From contig DASWED010000102.1 in the NCBI GenBank assembly GCA_036394995.1, positions 1-12,838 of the forward strand: a DNA stretch of 12,838 nucleotides, given 5' to 3'. Below, one piece after another: positions 1 through 8,046 of the stretch. Numbering within the stretch: the stretch's first letter is position 1; each line of letters begins with the position of its first letter. This DNA is from DASWED01 sp036394995 (GTDB lineage: Bacteria > Actinomycetota > UBA4738 > JACQTL01). Below the pieces are notes generated by a model, which did no database searches, was not told the origin of the DNA, and saw nothing but the letters and a program-made list of their open reading frames with translations. Both the position numbers and the translations under genes were made by a program.

Positions 1-390
1 CCCGGCGGCGTGGGCGAACTGAAGGGCGGAGGCCACCTGGGCGGCCACCTCGGCGGCCCGCTCGGGCTGCAGGCGGCCCTCGGACTTCAGGACCTCCCCC
101 AGGGTCCTGCCCGGGACGTACTCCATGACGATGTAGTGCACCGGGGGGTCCGAGCCGGTGTCGTACACGCTCACCACGTTGGGGTGGTTGAGGCGGGCCG
201 CGGCCTGGGCCTCCCGGCGGAACCGCTCCACGAACCCCTGGTCCCGGGCGTACTGGGGGGCCAGGACCTTGATGGCCACCGTCCGCCCCAGCACGGTGTC
301 GGTGCCCCGGTACACCTGGGCCATGCCGCCCCGGCCCAGGGTGCCCTCCACGCGGTACCGCCCGCCCAGCAGGCGGCGTTCATCGCTCAT
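1..390 (-). CDS. pknB: PknB-type Ser/Thr protein kinase, N-terminal part (cut by window start)
   Basis: This is the first 130 codons of a Hanks-type Ser/Thr kinase; the rest lies beyond base 1. Translation from the ATG at 388-390 shows the glycine-rich loop (GRGGMAQVY, residues about 19-27), the ATP-binding lysine in VAIKVL (about 38-43), the C-helix region ERFRREAQAAARLNHPNVV and the hinge IVMEYV. The catalytic HRD and DFG motifs are outside the window. The start is supported by GAGGGG five bases upstream and by a good N-terminal fit to PknB kinases (RYRVEGTLGRGGM). It is the last gene of the fha-pstP-rodA-pbpA-pknA-pknB order and lies 67 nt after the preceding kinase. In this family the kinase is membrane-anchored, carries external PASTA repeats that bind peptidoglycan fragments, and phosphorylates division and wall-synthesis proteins. 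That C-terminal half cannot be checked here, so the symbol rests on position plus the N-lobe. Confidence 0.9.
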   Translation of the reverse strand, partial: MSDERRLLGGRYRVEGTLGRGGMAQVYRGTDTVLGRTVAIKVLAPQYARDQGFVERFRREAQAAARLNHPNVVSVYDTGSDPPVHYIVMEYVPGRTLGEVLKSEGRLQPERAAEVAAQVASALQFAHAAG

Positions 391-457
391 CCGGGCCCCT
401 CGACCGGGGGCCTACCGCTCGGCATGGTTCCGTCGGTCTCCTGTCGCCTGCCGGCGT

Positions 458-1912
<1,455 letters not shown>

Positions 1913-1931
1913 CCGGTGGAGGGCGGCATCC

Positions 1932-3410
1932 TCATCCCCTCCCGAGCGAGGCCTCGATCACCGCTCGGGCGATGGGCGCCGCGACGTGCCCGCCCGTGGC
2001 CTCGTTCGCCAGGTTCCCCCCGTTCAGGACCACCACGGCCACGGCGATCGTGGGGTGCTCGGCGGGGGCGAAGCACACGAACCAGGCGTGCGGCGCGCCG
2101 GACGCGGTCTGCGCTGTGCCGGTCTTCCCGGCCACGGTCACCCCCTGGATCTGCGCCGCGGTCCCCGTTCCCCGCTGCACGACCTCGGTCATCACCCGGG
2201 TCATGTCCACGGCGGTCCGGGGCGAGATCGGATGGCCGAACACGGTGGGGCCGAACGATTTCAGCACGGTCCCGTTCGGGTCCCGGATCTCCTTCACCAG
2301 GTGCGGTTCCATCTCCGTGCCGCCGTTCGCGATGGCCGACGCGATCAGCGCCATCTGCAGCGGGTTCGCCCCCACGTCCTGCTGCCCGATGGCCGAGAAC
2401 GCGATGGCCGGCTTGCGATCCTCGAAGAACGACGGGTCGTTGAAGTGGCCCTCGGAGAACGGGATGTCGAACGGCACGTGCTGGTCGAACCCGTACGCGG
2501 TGGCCTGGTCGAACAGGGCCTGGGCCCCCAGCTCCAGGCCGAGCTTGCCGAACGTCACGTTGCAGGACTCGACGAACGCCTCCTCCAGCGTGATCTTCGG
2601 CGCGCCCCCGGCGCAGTGCTCCCCGCCGAAGTTCTCCAGCTTCAGGTCGGTCTGGGGGAGGTCGAGCTCGTGCGGGTTGGGGAGCTGCGTGTGCAGGGTG
2701 AGCCCGCTCTCCAGCGCGGCCGAGAGGTCCACCAGCTTGAACGTGGATCCCGGCGGGAAGATCTCGTCGGTCGCGTCGGACAGCAGGAGCCGGCCGTTGT
2801 TCGCCCGGAGCTCCTTGCACGCATCCTCCTCCCCCTGCAGGCTCCGAACGGTGACGGAGTTCGGGTCGAACTGGGGGATCGTGACCATGGCCTTGATCTC
2901 GCCGGTGGACGGGTCCATGGCCACCACCGCGCCCCCGTTCGGCGCGGCGTCCCGGAGCTCCCGGTGCGCGATCCGCTGGAGGTTCGGGTCGATCGTGGTA
3001 ACCACCGTCGCCCCCCGCTTGGGGCGGTCCAGGATCTCGTCCTCGATCGTGGTGGAAAGCAGGTCCGTGGACCGGGCTCCCAGGAGGTCGTTGTAGGTCG
3101 ACTCCAGCCTGGTCCGGCTGCACTTCACCGAGAAGAACCCCGTGATGTGGGCGTACAGCGGTCCCTGGGGGTACTTCCGGAGGAACGTCAGGCGGCCATG
3201 GGTCTCCACGCTCTTGGCCAGCACGGTGCGCTGGTCCGCGGCGAGGATGTCGCCCCGATCCACGTCGAACTGCTGGTAGATCAGTCGCGCGTTCGCCGGG
3301 TTGTTCGCGATCGCGCTGGAGTTCCACACCTGGATGTAGTTCACCGACACGAACAGCACGACGAAGAGCGCCGCCATGGCGAGGCCCAGCCTCCGGATCT
3401 GCGCGTTCAT
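1932..3410 (-). CDS. pbpA: Penicillin-binding protein, class B transpeptidase
   Basis: This 492-residue monofunctional D,D-transpeptidase cross-links peptidoglycan peptides outside the membrane. An N-terminal signal-anchor helix (about residues 8-24) is followed by the dimerisation/pedestal domain (RGDILAADQRTVL at 52-64, TIDPNLQRIA at 139-148) and the transpeptidase domain. All three active-site motifs are present: SxxK as STFK (Ser222-Lys225), SxN as SCN (282-284) and KTGT (429-432), so it should be active and bind beta-lactams. Length and order match actinobacterial PbpA. The ATG overlaps the rodA stop by 4 nt (ATGA), which implies translational coupling with its likely glycosyltransferase partner. 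Five cysteines lie in the extracytoplasmic part (97, 198, 266, 283, 446), one of them inside the SxN motif. Family assignment is secure; the exact division-versus-elongation role is inferred from synteny. Confidence 0.95.
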   Translation of the reverse strand: MNAQIRRLGLAMAALFVVLFVSVNYIQVWNSSAIANNPANARLIYQQFDVDRGDILAADQRTVLAKSVETHGRLTFLRKYPQGPLYAHITGFFSVKCSRTRLESTYNDLLGARSTDLLSTTIEDEILDRPKRGATVVTTIDPNLQRIAHRELRDAAPNGGAVVAMDPSTGEIKAMVTIPQFDPNSVTVRSLQGEEDACKELRANNGRLLLSDATDEIFPPGSTFKLVDLSAALESGLTLHTQLPNPHELDLPQTDLKLENFGGEHCAGGAPKITLEEAFVESCNVTFGKLGLELGAQALFDQATAYGFDQHVPFDIPFSEGHFNDPSFFEDRKPAIAFSAIGQQDVGANPLQMALIASAIANGGTEMEPHLVKEIRDPNGTVLKSFGPTVFGHPISPRTAVDMTRVMTEVVQRGTGTAAQIQGVTVAGKTGTAQTASGAPHAWFVCFAPAEHPTIAVAVVVLNGGNLANEATGGHVAAPIARAVIEASLGRG

Positions 3411-4789
3411 CGGATGACCTCCGTGGGGGAGGCCGTCGCCGGCTCCGCCGGGGGGGCCGCCGGCGGGGGTTTCAGGGGCCGGCCCCTCCTGCGGCGTGGC
3501 GCGGGACCGGACGAGATCCGGACCAGCAGGGCCAGCAGGATGAAGTTCGAGACCAGGCTCGATCCCCCGTAGGACACGAACGGCAGCGTCACGCCGGTCA
3601 GCGGGATCACCCGGGTGATGCCGCCCACGATGATGAAGGCCTGGATCCCGAGGATCGTGCTGAGGCCCGCGGCCAGGAGCTTGCCGAACCCGTCGGCCTG
3701 TTCGGTGGCGGTCTTCAGGCCCTTGCCCACCAGCACCGCGAACAGCAGCAGCACGCCCGTGGTGCCGATCACGCCCAGCTCCTCGCCGATCGCTGCGAAG
3801 ATGAAGTCGGTGGCGGCGTACGGGATGATCCCGGGGAGCCCCTGGCCCAGCCCGGTCCCCCCGATCCCCCCGGTGGCCATGGCGAACTCGCCCTGGGCCA
3901 GCTGGAACCCCTTGTCGAACACGAAGCTCGGGTTGGTCGCGTGGAGCCAGACGTCCACCCGGTCCCCGACGTGGCTCACGGTGGCGATCGCGAACAGCGC
4001 GGCGGCGGCGAACAGCACGAGCCCGATGAGCAGGTACGCCGGGCGGGCCGTGGCCACCCACAGCATCACCACGAAGATCCCGAAGTACAGCATGGACTGT
4101 CCGAGGTCCTTCTCGAAGAACAGCACGGCGAGCGCGACCCCCCACGCCAGGAGCACCGGCCCCAGATCCTTGGCCTGGGGCAGGTGGAACGGCCCCAGGC
4201 GGCGCGGGGCCATCTGGAGCATCTCCTTGCGCGAGTTCAGGAAGGAGGCCAGGAACACCGCGATGAGGACCTTGCCGATCTCGGCCGGCTGGAAGGTCAG
4301 GTGGCCGAGGTGGATCCACACCCGGGCGCCGTTGATCTGGAGGCCGATGCCGGGCAGGATCGGGAGCAGCAGCAGGACCACCGCGAGCAGTCCGATCGTG
4401 TACGTGTAGCCGTCGAGGGAGCGGTGGTCCCGGACCACCGCCAGCGTGCCGATGAACGCCAGCAGCCCGATCACCATCCACCACGCCTGGTCGATGGCCA
4501 GGCTCGCGTCCAGCCGGTAGATCATGGCGAACCCCAGCCCGGCCAGGAGCCCGGCCGCGGGGAAGAACGCCGGCTCCGCCGCGGGGGCCAGCCGGCGGAT
4601 CGCGAAGTGCCCGGCCAGGTACCCCACCGCGAACAGGGCCACGAAGTACGCGAGCTTGGGCCCTGCCCTCGCTCCCAGGCCCAGCTTCACGAGGATCGTC
4701 GCTCCGGCGGCGAGCACCAGGGCCAGGATGGTGAGCGCGAGCTGGGCACCCGAACGGGCCCGGCCGGTTCCGCGCTGGGCCTCGATCAT
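3407..4789 (-). CDS. rodA: SEDS-family peptidoglycan glycosyltransferase, RodA/FtsW type
   Basis: This 460-residue polytopic membrane protein has about ten to twelve hydrophobic segments. SEDS proteins polymerise lipid II into glycan strands together with a class B penicillin-binding protein, here pbpA immediately downstream. Visible family signatures are NGARVWIHLG...FQPAEIGK (about 153-173), EKDLGQ with the conserved Asp228, ATGGIGGTGLGQG (305-317), FIFAAIGEELG (329-339) and the C-terminal PFVSYGGSS (403-411). The ATG at 4787-4789 overlaps the pstP stop (ATGA). The C-terminus overlaps the pbpA start in the same way, so three genes are translationally linked. A longer upstream open stretch in this frame is only antisense or overlap of pstP. 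The cytoplasmic Arg/Pro-rich tail (about 430-460) is a plausible site for regulation, but that is inference. Confidence 0.95.
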   Translation of the reverse strand: MIEAQRGTGRARSGAQLALTILALVLAAGATILVKLGLGARAGPKLAYFVALFAVGYLAGHFAIRRLAPAAEPAFFPAAGLLAGLGFAMIYRLDASLAIDQAWWMVIGLLAFIGTLAVVRDHRSLDGYTYTIGLLAVVLLLLPILPGIGLQINGARVWIHLGHLTFQPAEIGKVLIAVFLASFLNSRKEMLQMAPRRLGPFHLPQAKDLGPVLLAWGVALAVLFFEKDLGQSMLYFGIFVVMLWVATARPAYLLIGLVLFAAAALFAIATVSHVGDRVDVWLHATNPSFVFDKGFQLAQGEFAMATGGIGGTGLGQGLPGIIPYAATDFIFAAIGEELGVIGTTGVLLLFAVLVGKGLKTATEQADGFGKLLAAGLSTILGIQAFIIVGGITRVIPLTGVTLPFVSYGGSSLVSNFILLALLVRISSGPAPRRRRGRPLKPPPAAPPAEPATASPTEVIR

Positions 4790-6180
4790 GTCGGCGCGGT
4801 GGTCCCGACACCCCCGGTCGTGGATCCGCTCCCCGACGGCGCCGGCGTCGGGGGGCTCGTCGGTGGCACCGGCGTCGGATGCGCCGCCGCGATGTCGTGC
4901 CGGATCGTGTTCACGATCCCGTTCGCCGCCTCCTCGCTGTCGGCGGTGGCCCCCTCGTCGAGCCGGTCCTTCCACTGGGGGAGGGCCTGGGCGTCGCTGG
5001 ACGAGATGTCGGTGCTGCGGACCAGGCCGAACAGGTGGATGCCGGCGATGTCGGTGGGCACCCCCCGGAACACCGCCACCTGGCCGCCCTGGACCCCCAC
5101 GAACCACCGGCTGTCCAGGTACAGGCGGAAGCCCACGAACGCCACCGCGAGCAGGGCCACCCCGGCCACGAGCCACACCAGGACCCGCCGGCTCCGGCGG
5201 CGGTGCCGTCCCGGAGGCTCCCCCCAGGCGGCGGCCGGTGCCTCGGGCCCGGTCGCTGCGGTCGCCGGGGTCGCGGCGTCGGGCATGGGCGGGGCACCCG
5301 CTTCCGCGTCCCCGGCGGGCCGAACGCCCGCCGGGATCCCGGGGGCCTGCCCCGCGCCGATCCCCGTGGGGATCTCCATGGCGGTGGTGATGTCGCGGCG
5401 TCCGCCGTCGCCCGACTCGGGCGGGGCGCCGGTCGCCGGCCCCGCCTGGGGCGTCCACGTGGCCCCCTCGAACCCGTCCCCGGCCTCGTAGTCCATGATC
5501 ACGACGGTGATGTTGTCGAGCCCGCCGGCGGCGTTCGCCATGTCCACCAGGCGCTGGGCCGCCTCCTGCGGGTCGCGGACCTGTTCCAGGACCGCCTTCA
5601 GGTCCTGGTGCGAGACCATCCCCCACAGGCCATCCGAGCACAGCAGGATGCGGTCGCCCTCGGCCACCTCGACCGTGAACTCGTCCACCTCGACGGGCTC
5701 GTCCACCCCCAGGGCCCTGGTGAGGATGCTCTTCTGGGGGTGGTGCTCGGCCTCGGCCTCCGTGATCTGCCCCTTCTTCACCATCTCGTGGACCAGCGTG
5801 TGGTCCTCGGTGAGGGCGCTCAGCGCGCCGTTTCGCAGGAGATACGCCCGGGAGTCCCCCACCTGGGCCAGGTGGACCCGGTTGTCCTCGACGTACGTCG
5901 CGGTGATCGTGGTGCCCATGCCCTGGAGGGAACGGTCCCCGCGGGCCCGTTCGAGGATGGCGTGGTTGGCCTGACGGACCTGCTCCGCGAGCCGCTGCCA
6001 GTCGCCGCCCGAGGCGATGGACGACAGGACCTGCATGGCCACGGACGAAGCCACGTTCCCGCCCCGGTGCCCGCCCATGCCGTCGGCCACCGCGTACAGC
6101 GGCGGGACGGCGAGGTAGGAGTCCTCGTTCCGCTCGCGGGCGCGGCCCACGTCGGTGGCGGCACCGACTCGGACCTTCAT
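4786..6180 (-). CDS. pstP: PP2C-family Ser/Thr protein phosphatase with transmembrane anchor
   Basis: This 464-residue metal-dependent phosphatase is expected to reverse phosphorylation by PknA and PknB. The PP2C domain occupies about residues 1-232 and shows the metal-binding motifs: RNEDS (Asp20), ADGMGGH (Asp33), QVGDSR, CSDGLWG (Asp183) and GGLDNITVV (Asp222). A Gly/Pro/Ala-rich cytoplasmic linker runs from about 235 to 325. A basic RHRRRSRR stretch and one transmembrane helix (about 333-353) follow, then an external domain of about 85 residues (SRWFVGVQGGQVAVFRG) and a Pro/Ser/Thr-rich tail. This is the architecture of mycobacterial PstP. The ATG at 6178-6180 follows a strong purine-rich GGGAGGGGG. 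The gene starts 19 nt after fhaB and ends in an ATGA overlap with rodA. Confidence 0.96.
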   Translation of the reverse strand: MKVRVGAATDVGRARERNEDSYLAVPPLYAVADGMGGHRGGNVASSVAMQVLSSIASGGDWQRLAEQVRQANHAILERARGDRSLQGMGTTITATYVEDNRVHLAQVGDSRAYLLRNGALSALTEDHTLVHEMVKKGQITEAEAEHHPQKSILTRALGVDEPVEVDEFTVEVAEGDRILLCSDGLWGMVSHQDLKAVLEQVRDPQEAAQRLVDMANAAGGLDNITVVIMDYEAGDGFEGATWTPQAGPATGAPPESGDGGRRDITTAMEIPTGIGAGQAPGIPAGVRPAGDAEAGAPPMPDAATPATAATGPEAPAAAWGEPPGRHRRRSRRVLVWLVAGVALLAVAFVGFRLYLDSRWFVGVQGGQVAVFRGVPTDIAGIHLFGLVRSTDISSSDAQALPQWKDRLDEGATADSEEAANGIVNTIRHDIAAAHPTPVPPTSPPTPAPSGSGSTTGGVGTTAPT

Positions 6181-6199
6181 GGAACCCGCCCCCTCCCGG

Positions 6200-6694
6200 T
6201 CATCGCTTCAGCTCCAGCGTGGTCCTCCCGATCCGGATCTGGTCCCCCGCGTGCACCTCCGCCGAGCCCTGCACCTTCTGGCGGTTCAGGTACGTGCCGT
6301 TCGTCGACCCGAGGTCCTCCACGTACCAGGCGCCGTTCTTCGAATACAGCCTCGCATGGAACTGGGAGGAGTATCGGTCCTCCAGCCGGACATGGCAGGC
6401 CTCGGCCCGCCCGATCTGGAGCTGGTCCTTCAGCGAGTACGTCCCGGCCTTCTTCCCGTCCTCCGTCCGGACGACGACCCCGGTGGGGGGCCGGCCGGGC
6501 TTCCCGCCCTTCGGGGCCCGAGCGGGCGCCGAGGCGGCGACGGTCTGGGCGCCGGCGCCCTGCCGGCGGCCGGCAACGTCGAGGGCCACCGAGCGGATGG
6601 CGCGGAACACGAAGAAGTACAGCAGCGCCAGGAACGCGTACTTCAGGACGGCCAGGACGAACGGCGTGAGGGCCTGCGCGAGGACCGGGGGCAC
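6200..6694 (-). CDS. fhaB: Membrane-anchored FHA-domain protein FhaB
   Basis: This 164-residue protein has a hydrophobic N-terminal segment (about residues 8-31, LKYAFLALLYFFVF), a Pro/Ala/Gly/Lys linker (about 45-70) and a C-terminal FHA domain (about 80-163). FHA domains bind phosphothreonine; the ligand-binding residues are visible in QIGRAEACHVRL (Gly-Arg), YSSQFHARL (Ser...His) and DLGSTNGTYLN (Asn-Gly). Length and layout match mycobacterial FhaB, an adaptor that brings phosphorylated partners to the wall-synthesis machinery. Translation starts at a GTG (6692-6694) three bases after the fhaA stop, with GGAGGG about nine bases upstream inside the fhaA end, so the two FHA genes are coupled. 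A threonine in the linker or FHA N-edge may be a kinase target, which is inference. Confidence 0.94.
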   Translation of the reverse strand: MPPVLAQALTPFVLAVLKYAFLALLYFFVFRAIRSVALDVAGRRQGAGAQTVAASAPARAPKGGKPGRPPTGVVVRTEDGKKAGTYSLKDQLQIGRAEACHVRLEDRYSSQFHARLYSKNGAWYVEDLGSTNGTYLNRQKVQGSAEVHAGDQIRIGRTTLELKR

Positions 6695-6697
6695 CGC

Positions 6698-7393
6698 TCA
6701 GGCCCTCCGGAACTCGAGCACGGTCCGCCCGATCGTGATCCGGTCGCCCTGCTCCAGCTCGCGCTCGCCCACCACGGCCTCGTTCACCTTCGTGCCGTTC
6801 GTCGAACCGAGGTCGGCCAGGACGTAGTGGCCGTCCTGGAGGCGGATCTCGGCGTGGCGGCGGGAGGCCCCGGCGTCCGACACCACCACGTCGCAGTCCG
6901 ACAGGCGTCCGATCGAGACCACCGGTTTGTCCAGCGGATAGGTGGCCGAGGGCTGGCCGTTGTGGATGAGGTACAGCAGCGCCTTGCCCACCGCCCCCAT
7001 CTCGCCGGTGAGCGGCCGCTCCGGCCCCTCCACCAGGGAGGGGATGCACCGGAACTCGCCCCGGCCGAGCTCCTCGTCGGTCTCGAACACGACCTCAGGC
7101 GGGCCGACCAGCTTCCACCCCCGCTCCGCCGCGCCGTCGCGGACCAGCTGGGTGAGCTCGGCGGCCAGGCGCTGCTCGGCCTGTTCGAACTTGGCGTGGT
7201 CCTCGGCCGACAGCTGGAAGCGGTAGTGGTTGGGGACCCACACGTCGTGGACCCCGATGGTCTGGTTCGCGTCCATCTCCCGGAGGAGCCGCTTGGCCAG
7301 CTCGACGGGCTGCACGCCGGAGCGGAAGGCCTTGGCGAACAGGCCTTCGACCAGCCCTTCCAGGCGTCGTTCGAAGTCTCGGAGGATCGGCAT
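6698..7393 (-). CDS. fhaA: FhaA: DUF3662 domain plus C-terminal FHA domain
   Basis: This 231-residue protein has the FhaA N-terminal domain (DUF3662, about residues 5-115: VEGLFAKAFRSGVQPVELAK...NHYRFQLS) and a C-terminal FHA domain (about 155-230). Phosphothreonine-binding residues are visible in SIGRLSDCDV, GASRRHAEI and DLGSTNGTKVN. In mycobacteria FhaA binds the phosphorylated pseudokinase domain of MviN/MurJ and restrains peptidoglycan export; the same partner is likely here but is not in the window. The linker between domains is only about 30-40 residues, whereas M. tuberculosis FhaA is roughly twice this length because of a long low-complexity linker. The ATG at 7391-7393 is chosen because DUF3662 starts directly there and a TATAAT promoter lies 26 nt upstream. 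Continuing the frame further upstream crosses that promoter and gives no homologous sequence. It is the first gene of the operon. Confidence 0.94.
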   Translation of the reverse strand: MPILRDFERRLEGLVEGLFAKAFRSGVQPVELAKRLLREMDANQTIGVHDVWVPNHYRFQLSAEDHAKFEQAEQRLAAELTQLVRDGAAERGWKLVGPPEVVFETDEELGRGEFRCIPSLVEGPERPLTGEMGAVGKALLYLIHNGQPSATYPLDKPVVSIGRLSDCDVVVSDAGASRRHAEIRLQDGHYVLADLGSTNGTKVNEAVVGERELEQGDRITIGRTVLEFRRA

Positions 7394-7418
7394 TTCCGCA
7401 GGTGGGAGCCTCGGGCGG

Positions 7419-7424
7419 ATTATA
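7419..7424 (-). promoter_or_regulatory. Minus-10 box of the fhaA-to-pknB operon promoter
   Basis: A perfect TATAAT on the minus strand (7424 down to 7419) lies in otherwise very GC-rich DNA, 26 nt before the fhaA ATG. A transcript starting near 7412 would have a leader of about 20 nt. No good -35 box sits at 16-18 nt; the nearest A/T-containing stretch is CCGTTTC around 7443-7449. Confidence 0.6.
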
Positions 7425-7459
7425 TCCAGGGGACCTGTGGCGAAACGGTCGGGCCGAGC

Positions 7460-7475
7460 CCCCGCCTCGGCGGGG
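7460..7475 (-). terminator. GC-rich hairpin after the cupin gene
   Basis: CCCCGCCTCGGCGGGG (plus-strand reading) is a perfect inverted repeat: a 6-bp stem with a 4-nt loop, or 7+2+7. It begins 16 nt past the cupin stop and ends about 36 nt before the fhaA -10 box, the expected place for a terminator insulating the operon. There is no T-tract, so it would be a tail-less actinobacterial type. Confidence 0.5.
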
Positions 7476-7490
7476 TGGGCGAGTGGCCTC

Positions 7491-7838
7491 CTACCCCGCG
7501 GCTCCCGCCCGGAACTCCACCCCGACGAAGGTCTCGTCGCCGACCACCCAGGCATCGTGGCCGGGCAGGATGTGGTACACGTCGCCGGTCTTCGCGTCGG
7601 CCTCGGTGCCGTCGCCGGCCACGATGTGAAGCGTCCCCGAGAGGACGTACCCGAGGTGATGCGTCTGGCAGCTGTCCGTCCCGGCGATGGGCTTGACGCT
7701 CTCCGACCACCGCCATCCGGGCTCCGCGGTGAACCTGGCCACGCCCATCCCCTCGAACCGCAGCAGGTCGACCCTCCCGTGCGGGAACTCCACGGTCTCG
7801 TCCGCACCGTCGAACGCGCGTCCCTCGACACCAGCCAT
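7491..7838 (-). CDS. Small cupin-domain protein
   Basis: The 115-residue protein forms a single cupin barrel. The conserved region reads TDSCQTHHLGYVLSGTLHIV (about residues 53-72), then an acidic turn and GDVYHILPGHDAWVVGDETF. This is the pattern of a common actinobacterial/proteobacterial family of single-domain cupins in which the HH-G-Y-V-L-G and GHDAWVVGDE blocks are diagnostic. The substrate is unknown, and the usual Glu of cupin motif 1 is replaced, so metal binding is not assured. The start at 7836-7838 is preferred over an upstream ATG in the same frame because AAGGGAG lies seven bases before it. It is on the operon strand but separated from fhaA by a hairpin and a promoter, so it is probably transcribed alone. 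It is divergent from the tRNA gene. Confidence 0.85.
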   Translation of the reverse strand: MAGVEGRAFDGADETVEFPHGRVDLLRFEGMGVARFTAEPGWRWSESVKPIAGTDSCQTHHLGYVLSGTLHIVAGDGTEADAKTGDVYHILPGHDAWVVGDETFVGVEFRAGAAG

Positions 7839-7943
7839 GCCTCTGCTCCCTTCTCCTCGCCGGCCAACGGGCACGAGACGCTACATGCCGGACCCCTGTT
7901 TCGCATGCCGGGCCCGTCCGGGATCACGCTTCCGTGCCGCTGC

Positions 7944-7949
7944 TAGCAT
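7944..7949 (+). promoter_or_regulatory. Possible -10 box for the tRNA-Leu gene
   Basis: TAGCAT lies 13 nt before the mature 5' end of the tRNA and is the only AT-containing hexamer in the right place. No convincing -35 box is seen (GGATCA at 7921-7926 has the right spacing but a poor match). Confidence 0.3.
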
Positions 7950-7962
7950 CAACGGGCTGCTC

Positions 7963-8046
7963 GGGCGAGTGGCGGAATAGGCAGACGCGCAGGATTCAGG
8001 ATCCTGTCCGGGCAACCGGGTGGGGGTTCAACTCCCCCCTCGCCCA
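7963..8046 (+). tRNA. tRNA-Leu, anticodon CAG
   Basis: The 84-nt cloverleaf can be folded by eye. Acceptor GGGCGAG (7963-7969) pairs fully with CTCGCCC (8039-8045), followed by discriminator A8046. The D stem is GCG/CGC around GAATAGGCAGA. The anticodon stem is CAGGA/TCCTG with loop TTCAGGA giving anticodon CAG. A long variable arm (CCGGGCAACCGGG region), typical of a class II leucine tRNA, comes next. The T stem is GGGGG/CCCCC around TTCAACT. CCA is not encoded. The gene reads Leu CUG codons, the main Leu codon in DNA this GC-rich. It lies divergently upstream of the cupin gene and fhaA. Its 3' end abuts the serine recombinase, so it is a probable integration target whose function has been preserved. 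Confidence 0.95.
8019..8046. other. Probable attL: 3' half of tRNA-Leu at the element boundary
   Basis: The recombinase lies directly 3' of the tRNA and reads towards it, and all DNA to the right has mobile-element character while all to the left is core. The crossover is therefore most simply placed in the T-arm/acceptor part of the tRNA. No second copy of this segment is visible elsewhere in the window, so attR would lie further right or has been lost. Confidence 0.35.

Noticed and set aside
3941..6669. Overlapping long plus-strand frames opposite rodA, pstP and fhaB
   Set aside because: Compositionally biased (Arg/His/Gly/Pro-rich), no domain, and entirely antisense to well-supported genes.
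7394..7927. An N-terminal extension of fhaA running through the cupin gene
   Set aside because: It would cross the TATAAT promoter and the hairpin, and it overlaps the cupin in another frame. The DUF3662 domain begins right at the 7393 ATG.
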